From Gnetum montanum (lineage: Eukaryota; Streptophyta; Gnetopsida; Gnetales; Gnetaceae): DNA of 64,000 nucleotides. Both the position numbers and the translations under genes were made by a program. The stretch lies in the NCBI GenBank assembly GCA_015680685.1, contig MNCI01037953.1:1186542-1250541 (forward strand), in the 5' to 3' direction. Under the pieces are notes generated by a model. It was not told the origin of the DNA and did not search any database. It was given only the letters and a program-made list of their open reading frames with translations. Positions 56,180-64,000 of the stretch are shown here, one piece after another; positions within the stretch are counted from its first letter, which is position 1; the number at the start of each line of letters is the position of its first letter.

Positions 56180-57360
56180 ACGTCACCATTTTTTATGTGT
56201 ATTATATTCCTAATCTTTCTAACCCTCTCATATCTCTTGGAAAAGTCTCTAATGGAAGAAATAGTGTTAGTCTTAAGAGAAATTTTTGCATTATGAACAA
56301 ACCCAATGGTGAAAAAATCATGAAAATCAAAGCCTTATATAACAAAATATATTACCCTGAAGATGACTATCTCAATGAAAAAGGAAACATCATAAGCAAC
56401 CATACTACTCAAAAAAAAAATCATGTTCTCACAACAAAAGACAATCACATCCCAAATAAAGATGAAGTAAAGGAAAAGAATAATGAGGATTTTATCAAGT
56501 TTATACTTTGGCATGGAACTCTTAATCACGCATCTTATCACAAAATTAAAAAATGATTAAATAGGAAAAAGCTATAAGAATAAAAATTTTAAATATTCCT
56601 CAAGAAAAATATGAGACTTGCATACAACGAAAGCATTTGATCTTCTACACATGGATCTTGTTGGGTTAATTTCCACTATTTCAATAAGAGAGATAAATTA
56701 TTTCATGGCCATAGTAAACAACTACTCAAGATACACTTGGAATTACAATCTAAAGTAAAAGAATGAAGTCATCACATACTTTGAAACTTTCCAAAAGCTA
56801 ATTGAAAATTTTAGGAATGTCAAGATTAAGATCATCAAATTACGAAAATGAGATCAATTCATAAATAAAGAATTGGATAAGTTCTGTAAAGAAAATGGTA
56901 TCTTGCATCAGAACACATGTGAATATAGCCCACAATCAAACAAGGTAGTTGAAAGAAAGAATAGAATAATATAATACATAGTAAGATGCTTACTAAAGCA
57001 TATCTTACAGCCTAACCAATATTGGAGTATAGCTAGCATAGTTTCTTGTTACATTTTTAATCAAATCATGATCAGAAGAAATGAAGACAAATCTCTATAT
57101 GAAGTTCCATGCAATAGAATTCCTAACCTGAGTCATATCAAAATATTTTGATGCCATTGCTATGTAAAGACCCCAAAAAATTTGTTGAAAAACTTGAAGA
57201 TAGAGGAGAGAAATGCATCTTTCTTGGTTATGATTCTCACACCAGTGGATATAGGTGCTATGACCCAATAAATCAGAAATGACATGTTTTAAGAGATGTT
57301 ATATTTGATGAGACCAAGTTTGTTACATGTGATTTTTTCAAACAGTAAGAGAAATTAGAC
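56180..57360 (+). pseudogene. Protease tail, GAG-pre-integrase and integrase of copia E
   Basis: YIPNLSNPLISLGKVS (56205-56255) and the open frame to 56556 lead to LWHGTLNHASYHKIKK, the GAG-pre-integrase signature. Integrase core: HMDLVG (about 56645), FMAIVNNYSRYTW, then LRK*DQF where the second catalytic Asp (LRSDNG) should be, ENGILHQNTCEYSPQ (about 56895), and VVERKNR with the catalytic Glu (about 56950). GYDSHTSGYRCYDP (57225) is the C-terminal copia motif. The disrupted second Asp and the stops make it inactive. Confidence 0.82.
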
Positions 57361-57549
57361 ACATATCAAAGTTCGAAATCTTAGGATCAAAGAGACCATC
57401 CTCGCACTCAAATGCTATATAAACATTTTTAAAGAATAACTGCAAGATTTCATAATATTACAAATATGCCATATTTAGTAGTCTCATGTAAATCAACCAA
57501 TGTCAATGAATCCATAATATTGAAAGTTTGAACAAAATCTATGAACAAA

Positions 57550-58436
57550 GAATATAATGCCATCCTAAGAAATAACACATGGTGGACAAACCAAAAAGTA
57601 AAAAGATAATTAATTATAACTAGATGTATAAAATAAAGTTCAATGAGAAATGAGAATTCATAATACATAAAGCAAGACTTGTGACAAGAGGATTTAAGCA
57701 AAAGAAACATATTGGCTATGAAGAAATATTTGCACTAGTGGTTAAATTTGAAACCATCAAGCTCATTCTCTCTATAGCAATACATAAAAATCTAAAGGTT
57801 CAACAAATGGATGTCAACTTAGCATTTCTAAAGGAATACATCAAATAAGAAGTATACATCTACCAACCTAAAGATTATGTTATCAAAGGAAAAAAGAATA
57901 AAGTATGCAAACTCAACAAAGCTCTATATGCCCTAAAGCACACACCTAGGGCCAATACCAAAGAATTAATGACTATCTCACTAGAAAGAATTATCAAATT
58001 TTCATGTTTGAATCAACACTATATTTTAAGAAGAATAGAGATGAATTCATCATTATATCACTATATGTAGATGGCATTACCTTTATTGCCCCTAATAAAA
58101 GGCTAGCAAAAGATTTAAGGAATGACATCAAAACTGAATTTGAAATGAAGGACCTTAGAGAACTCAAATACTTCATAGGAATTGAAGTAAAGCAAGATAA
58201 GGAGAGAATGGAGATTCATCAAACCAAACACATAAATTTTATCATTCAAAAATTCAATTTAAAGAATGAGAAGCTAGTTAGCGGTCCTTTGTCATATAGT
58301 TTAAAGTTAACCATCAAAGATATGACTCCTCTCATAGATGAAAGTGTGCATAGAACCATGATTAGATCACTTAGATTTCTTTTCCACACCAAATCAAATT
58401 TAGAATATATGCAACCATGTATAATTTTAAAAGTTT
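57550..58436 (+). pseudogene. Reverse transcriptase of copia E, truncated
   Basis: RT motifs: WMSTLAFLKEYI-like (normally DVKTAFLNG; about 57810), KVCKLNKALYALKHTPRA (57900-57950) and the open frame from 58004 with FIIISLYVDGITFIAPNK. The catalytic YVDD is YVDG (58064-58075). Then LRELKYFIGIEVKQ and RSLRFLFHTKSNLEY (about 58365) follow. The frame ends at the 3' LTR (58440) without RNase H or PPT, so a deletion joined RT to the LTR. Confidence 0.85.
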
Positions 58437-58439
58437 GTT

Positions 58440-59159
58440 TGCCATTGGAGCTATATTATATTATTTTTTTAGTAAAATTTGTCCCACTTGTCACATATAT
58501 ACATCTCTTGGTAATTTAAATCATGGAATCATCAACACTATTTTAGGAATAATTTGACTATTTCATCATTAATTCATCAACATCATTCATCATTATCTAC
58601 TCAATCTTGGAAGTTCAATAGTCAAGATAAAAAAAATTCACTATTTTGATAATATCTTATCTAGTTTCCATCATTTTTTCTTGAGTCTAGATTTATTAGA
58701 AATTTAGAATAGGTGGCTACATGTAGCTAAAATTTTAGTTTAATATCTATTATGATTTAGAAGAAATTAGCACTTTAATTTGGTACTTTTTTGAATCCTG
58801 AATTTTTACTATAATAAATGATGATCAATGATTAGGTTATTTCTTCCTCATTGCAAACAATTTAATATGGTATTAGATTTATTTGAAATCTAATATTGGT
58901 GGGAAGGTTCAAATAAAATATTAGCATCATAAACATAAAAACTTTTGAGTTATCATCTTTCAAATTTGTGCTACCAAAATTACCACAATTTTTGATAGAT
59001 TGAAAAGAACATAATATAACCTCAGCTTCTTCCATATATATTTTGTAGTACTTACTTTTTCCAAATTGAGTATATCTTTCTAAGCTTTCTAAAATACAAA
59101 TTTTATGAACTAATTCTTTATGAAGTCAAGATAACCAAGTAATTCTTTCACTACCAACA
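58440..59159 (+). repeat. 3' LTR of copia E
   Basis: It starts TGCCATTGGAGC and ends near CACTACCAACA. It aligns with the 5' LTR, with many differences. It directly follows RT sequence rather than a PPT. Confidence 0.75.
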
Positions 59160-59806
59160 ATATCTTTAGTTAAGTATGAGACACAAGAGTTATATAACTA
59201 GTTCCTCCCCAAAGAAAGCTCCTAACCTTAATACCTTTGTATAACCACTTCTAAAAATGTCTATAGCCACTTAAGAAATTAAATGCAAATCATACCTATC
59301 CTCCAATATACACTAGTTAGAATTACCATAGCAAGAAAATAACATTGTGCTATATAAAATTATCAAATTGTAATTATATATAACAATGAGGTTGAATGGT
59401 AAAAGAATGGATTCAAGAAAATGGAACATGAGGTTTCTTATCATAGTCATAATGAGACCTATGTGTGAGGGATGGTTAAAGTGACAAATATACCTTTCTA
59501 TCTTAATTTCAAACCAAGCCCATACTACTTACTAATGATATCATATTGTGTTATCTTAAGTTTCTAAACATATAGCCAATCATACCATATGGTAGTATCA
59601 TTACATACATGAAAAGCTTAGGAAGAAGAATGTATAATTAATTAATTGTAGCATTTTTATATTATTTGACATCTTGGCCATTAGTTAGAGGGGTTCCTTC
59701 AAGCATGGTAACATATCTTTCTACTCCTATAGTCAATGCTAATCCCATCAATAATGTATTTCTAAGCATGAGTAAAATGTATTTTCAATCACATGATGAA
59801 ACTAGT
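59160..59806 (-). other. Spacer of H right of copia E, non-coding
   Basis: It matches 40720-41340 of G: AACCTTAATACCTTTGTATAACC-like sequence near 59226, CATTGTGCTATATAAAA near 59344 and CCTTCAAGCATGG near 59697. It is cut at 59806 by the LTR of C. Confidence 0.6.
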
Positions 59807-60149
59807 TGAAACACCATAAATTTCGAGACTCTCATGATTCAGTAGTCCTGAGATTTAGGCAAGGGTCCCCGCAGGCATGGTGTCACGTTGGACTGTGTAG
59901 ATAGTACTCTTTGTAGTACAGTCAACGTGGCACCCAACCACAAGGCCAATTTGCATGAAAGAGGCACTAGGGGTAGACCGCATAGTCCAATAAATTTTCT
60001 ATCGCCCAAGCTGACAGGCTTGCTACACCCTCTAGCTTGCCTAGCTTGACACTTAACTTGGCTAATGGTCTACCTAGGGACCATGCTAGGAGTTGCCAAA
60101 AGTGTTCAAGATGAGCAAAATAGTTCAGCAAGTTTTTTAACTACAATAC

Positions 60150-60945
60150 TTGCTATGCTATGCTACACTTCATAGTGTAGCAAAACTTGGGAAGATTGAT
60201 CGAGCACCCAAGATGCAGATTGACAACAATTCAATCCTTTGGGATATCTTCCCCACTTCATCCTTGATGCATGAGTAACATGACATGGAAAAATGCGGCA
60301 AGTTTCATCAAAAATCATGGCAATTTGAGTGCTACACTATGCTACACTACGTAGTGTAGCACAGCATAGCAAGGATCAACTCTGACAATACTCCTACACA
60401 GATGGCTCTAATGGAGTAAGCCTACTTGCCCATGCTTCAACCGTCAAACAAGTTTTCTCTGCTACCACGCCAAGACATGACTAACATTCTGTAACAAAAT
60501 TTTTGCAAAGTATGTCAAAATTCAGGCCAATCTAGATGTTATGCTATGCTATGCTACGTAGTGTAGCAAGGATAGAATGCACGAAGGTCCTCTACCAAGT
60601 GGTTCCAGCAAGAGGATTACACTTGGCTACACTTTGGCCTCCAAGATTGCCTATCCCACTTCACCCTAGGGCCCCAAATAGAGTTTCTTGACAAAGCATT
60701 GTAGATCAGATAGGGATTCATGCCACCCTGGCTACTACACTGTGCTACACTACATAGCGTAGCAAGGACACAAAGTACCAAAGTGTCCCAAGGATGAACT
60801 CAATAGGTCTCAGGACCTTTTAGCATGAAAGATAGGGTTGTAGTTGCTTCCTAGCCAAGCCTCAAATAGGTATTCTTGGCTTTTATGCAAGGTTTCTTTC
60901 AAGACTGACAGCTATGCTACATAGCTTAGCACAGCATAGCATGTG
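60150..60945. repeat. Five palindromic GCTACGTAG units in the U3 of C
   Basis: Words at about 60150-60181, 60331-60371, 60540-60567, 60733-60763 and 60911-60943 have the form ATGCTACACTACGTAGTGTAGC, with an AGCAAGGA-like word often following. Spacing is about 170-210 bases. Each could fold on itself. Confidence 0.75.
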
Positions 60946-61392
60946 GGTGTTTATGCTACGCCAATAACCTAGGCAGAAAAAATAATGTAACAATCATGTG
61001 GAAGCCCCAAGACATCTTCAGTTAGCTTCAGAACTTGTTGGCAATGGTTACTCTCATTCCGACATATCTTCAAAGGACAAAATTAGCAAGCTTGCTTTGT
61101 TTTGCACCCCTTGACTATCCCCAAAGTTGTCCCTACACTTGATCCTACTTGCAAGAGTAGGGAAGACATAATCCTAGAGCACATGCTCCACTTTGCATTC
61201 ATTGTTGGCATCATTCCTTGTAACAAACATGGCAACTCACTAGATTCTAGCACATGCAATTTCAGCAGTATGGTCATAGAATAGCAGGTTTCACATCCAG
61301 CATTACACAGCAGCATAGCACAGTCACGTTTGCATTCTATGGAACCCAAGACACATGGCATCTAAACCACATTTCTCTCCTACATCTAGCTC

Positions 61393-61400
61393 TATAAATA
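61393..61400 (+). promoter_or_regulatory. LTR TATA box of element C
   Basis: GCTCTATAAATACCCCAACG, the same as in A (7459-7466, minus strand). Confidence 0.7.
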
Positions 61401-61972
61401 CCCCAACGAACATCGTTCAAGGGGTTGGCTTCTGGAATTTTTAATGTGGTTGTCTTTTGGCATTGTTGGCTTTGAGAATCACCTTTCTGGTAGTTGGAAT
61501 TTTAGCATTTTAGCTCTCTAGCGATTAGCTTTGGCAAGTAGAAGGTTCCTATTAGCAAGCTGTTGACAATAATTCAAGGATTTGTGACCATACTACTTCA
61601 TTGCAAGCTGTGCCTGTCCACACTACGCATCTGTTGTACACCTTTAGTCAAGTAAAGATCAAATCCCCTGATCTTGGGGTAGTGCACTTTCTTACTCAAG
61701 CCTGCTTCATTTTTGTTTAGCTATTATCATATTTTGCATTATTCTCTATTGGATTACGTTTTTCACTCATTGCACAACTTGCACATAACATCTTTAAAAC
61801 AAACATTTACATAAGGTTATTATACAGTGATTAAGTCCCTATCTAATCGACCAAACCATTCAGGGCACCCTGTTTCCATTTACTCCAGCATGGCCCTCAC
61901 ATGGATCCGAGGTTAGACTATACACACGGTGACCTCTTGGTTTTCCAGCCACCGACGTCTTAGGTTGCTACA

Positions 61973-61996
61973 GTTTTTGGCACTAGAAGGAGGGCC
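61973..61996 (+). other. Primer-binding region of element C
   Basis: GTTTTTGGCACTAGAAGG then AGGGCC, identical but for one base to the site of A. Confidence 0.55.
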
Positions 61997-62341
61997 TTTT
62001 GTGCCCTTTCTACATATCATGGGTAATCCTACACACTGTTTGTACCCTGTTACCTACTAGCATAGATGTGACACTCTTGTGGTTGTCTATGAACCATGTG
62101 GTACAAATTGGTTGCAACAATGGTTCCTCTAGAACTCGATAGGATAAAAGCCTCCAAATGCTTACTATATCACGATTACTTCGTTGACTATGCTACACTG
62201 CCTATATCTTGTGTGGTGTAGCAAACCCCTCAGCATCATAGTCCTGCTTAGCATAGCAGTGAAGGAAGCCAGCTTCTGACACTCCCCAGCATACCCAGTT
62301 TCAACCTCTCTCTTTTATAGTTTCCCTTTTACGATAAGAAA
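61997..62341 (+). other. Leader of element C, non-coding
   Basis: No gene. It has one unit-like copy of the A leader words (TGTGACACTCTTGTGGTTGTCTA near 62067) and GCTACACTGCC/GTGTGGTGTAGC palindromic words at 62190-62225. Confidence 0.4.
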
Positions 62342-64000
62342 ATCATTCCCACAACCACTGCCATTCCCACTTCAAACCTAGACATCCCCTACTTTTTTCA
62401 ACATGTGACAGGTCTTGAGTGACTACCTAGCCCAGTGCTAGCACCACGATAGTCCCTTAGGCTATAGCACCTATCACCCAAGTGTTTGGCACATGATGCA
62501 GAGTGATATGATTTCCTCTATGCAAAACTCAAAGTGAATCTACCCTTGGATCACTATGAACTCAAGGATAAATGTAACCCTGAGTTCCTTCACTAGAACA
62601 GGAGGGAATTCATCTCTACCCTTGATGTTACCATCCCCCTGATGGAAGCATATCAATGGGTGTTAAACCAATTGATGTGGGTGAGTAGGCCTAGGGAACG
62701 GGACACAAGGTCCCATTACGATGAAGCATTCTAGGATGGGCAAGAAGACTTAGACTCCCACTCCGAAGGTGGTGGCCAGACCTATGCCACGACTATCCCT
62801 TCCACTTCTCTCTTCCAGTCAAACTTGCTCTTCTCTTCTACTCCCTTCATGGTTGCCACAACCCCACCACAACCCACACCTTTGTCAACTATGGGCAGCC
62901 ATCCTGTACTTTCAACATACCAGCAAGTGGGCCCTTCAACCTCTTTCCCAGCTACCCTCCCTTCCTAATCTGTCCTAGCATCATATCCAACGTTAGTCAC
63001 AGCTACACTGCCATACATGCACACTCTACCCATGTCACAATCCCATGTAAGCTTCACTCCTGGTCTCTTGTCTGCACCCATCCCACCACCAATAGTAGAC
63101 CTAGTCTCAATTGTGTGGTGGGTGCCATCCACCTCTCTCCCTACTGCGCAACCATATCATATGTCACATTACGTCCACCACCAAGCCTACCAAGTCCCAC
63201 AGGTGGTGCAACCAAACATAGGGCTGTGGGCCACCCTGCCAACTAGGCAAGTAGCCAACCCCACAGTGCCACCAACAGTCATCACCCCAACAACACAACC
63301 CACTAGGTGGTGGACCGCCCAGGCAACACCACTTACTAGAGTGGCTCCAACGACACCTTCCTTGGGACAGGCTACCACCCCAACCGTGTTGCACATGATG
63401 GCTACTCAGGCAACTCCACAACCATCTGCAATGTCCCCAAGTCCAGATCAAGCTTTCCAACTCATCCAGACCCTAACTGAAGAAATCAAATAACTTAAAG
63501 TTGTCGGTTCCAACACCATACAGGTCATGGACTTTTACCATGACAATCCTATCAGCCTAGCCATGCCTATGCTCACACTGCCCCCTAGGGTCCCACTCCC
63601 CCAATTTACAAAATACAATAGGGAGGGTAATCCCAATGTCCATTTGGTAATGTTTAGGTCTAAATCTCTCCTCTTGCAACCATGGCCACACACCATCATC
63701 CGCGTCTTTGCCTCCCACATGCCTCCATTTCCACCCTAGAAGAGTTGTTAAGTCATTTCATGACCCACTTCAAGTACAACTTGAAATCAAAGGTCACATT
63801 GGAGCAACTCATAAGTGTCAAGCAAGACCCGTTGGAATCTATTTAGAGATTCATACAATAGTGGAGCACAATCTTGAATGAGATATGCAAACCTATTGCT
63901 AAGGCCCACTTGCTAGCCATCTTCAAGGGAGCAATAAATGGCTTCATTAAGTCTAAGCTCTATTACCTAGCTCTATGCTCCCTTAGCCAAGCCTTTGCTC
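62342..64000 (+). pseudogene. gag: gag of element C, interrupted, continues beyond the window
   Basis: By alignment to A the start codon ATG is replaced by ATC at 62342. YDFLYAKLKVNLPLDHYELKD (about 62510) matches the A pattern YNFLYAKV*ANLPLDVHELED. A Pro/Thr-rich linker (63017-63490) precedes MDFYHDNPISLAMP and KYNREGNPNVHLVMF (63527-63660). About 46 bases that would encode the SLAKKALDWYRA region of A are deleted near 63710, shifting the frame; it resumes with STLEELLSHFM and FKYNLKSKVTLEQL. The first half of the gag resembles A, D and F. Stops are mainly TAG. Confidence 0.82.

Larger units (their letters stand above)
54214..59159 (+). mobile_element. Element E: Ty1/copia retrotransposon nested in H, internally deleted
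   Basis: Two LTRs (54214-54947 and 58440-59159) align, for example CTACATGTAGCTAAAATTTT and AAAAGAACATAATATAACCT-type words (with GAAAGAACATAATATAACC). Between them are a tRNA-Met-like PBS, gag, GAG-pre-integrase, integrase and RT, in copia order. The RT runs straight into the 3' LTR; RNase H and PPT are missing. I could not find a target duplication. All frames have stops. Confidence 0.88.
49312..59806 (-). mobile_element. Element H: Athila-like, same family as G, split by copia E and cut by C
   Basis: Left end: an LTR (49312-50127) like that of G, then PPT, extra ORF (minus), internal TATA box and the AT-rich spacer. Copia E sits at 54214-59159. Spacer sequence matching G (40720-41340) resumes at about 59165 and stops at 59806, where C begins. 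The gag end and 5' LTR would be right of C, outside the window. Confidence 0.8.
59807..61972 (+). repeat. 5' LTR of element C (about 2.2 kb)
   Basis: It starts TGAAACACCATAAATTTCG and ends TTAGGTTGCTACA before GTTTTTGGCACTAGAAGG. It contains five palindromic GCTACGTAGTGTAGC-type words (about 60150, 60335, 60545, 60735, 60915) spaced close to 190 bases, which suggests a U3 expanded by a longer tandem unit. TATA box at 61393-61400. Confidence 0.85.
59807..64000 (+). mobile_element. Element C: Tat-like gypsy, same family as A, 5' part, nested in H
   Basis: A 5' LTR (59807-61972), a primer region (61973-61996), a leader and gag run off the right edge. LTR words, TATA context, primer region and gag all match A on the opposite strand. 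The LTR is about 550 bases longer than that of A. The left flank of the insertion is CTAGT. Confidence 0.85.

Noticed and set aside
62769-62978. Open frame rich in Pro, Leu and Ser near the gag of C
   Set aside because: It is in another frame from the gag that aligns to A; a by-product of the Pro/Thr-rich linker composition.
1-64000. tRNA, rRNA or small-RNA genes
   Set aside because: I saw no A/B-box tRNA fold or rRNA words on either strand; a tRNAscan run would settle it.

Overview
This 64-kb window is dense, decayed, nested LTR-retrotransposon DNA from a large plant genome. The evidence is dual-RNase-H Tat-type Ty3/gypsy elements, an Athila-like gypsy family, a Ty1/copia element, plant-type TATA boxes and splice sites, and Gln codons turned into TAG/TAA stops as expected from deamination of methylated cytosine. 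A gymnosperm or another giant plant genome fits, but the sequence alone does not prove it. I found no host gene, rRNA, tRNA or CRISPR array.

Layout, left to right (element letters are mine). A (minus, Tat-like, 1-8391): 5' LTR, PBS, gag, protease and a plus-strand multi-exon extra ORF; it runs off the left edge and is inserted in the protease of B. B (plus, Tat, 8392-22520): protease tail, a large minus-strand multi-exon ORF, then RT, two RNase H domains, integrase, PPT and 3' LTR; it is inserted in the gag of F. F (minus, Tat, 22521-25274): gag start and 5' LTR. D (plus, Tat, 25306-35636): both LTRs and gag-protease but no pol, with a solo Athila-type LTR (29778-30561, TSD CCATA) inside. A probable copia 3' end and LTR start (35637-35937) is split by G (minus, Athila-like, 35938-46466, TSD ATAAC) and may resume at 46472. 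H (minus, same family as G, 49312-59806) is split by copia E (plus, 54214-59159) and cut at its right end by C (plus, same family as A, 59807 to the window end).

Two architectural points stand out. First, A and B carry homologous extra ORFs on the strand opposite to gag-pol, with introns at matching places. In B the ORF lies between protease and RT, immediately before a good splice acceptor for pol, so it appears to sit inside a gag-pro/pol intron. Second, several families have their own palindromic motif in the LTR upstream of the TATA box (A/C: GCTACGTAGC; B: ACTATGCTCT..AGAGCATAGT; G/H/solo: GATATC). The same motif recurs inside the element upstream of the extra ORF, in G and H together with a second TATATATA box. 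This suggests extra ORFs driven by internal copies of the LTR promoter, in two gypsy lineages.

All coding regions are interrupted and are listed as pseudogenes. Element borders come from reading LTR starts (TGAAACAC or TGATAAG), LTR ends and PPT/PBS positions by eye.
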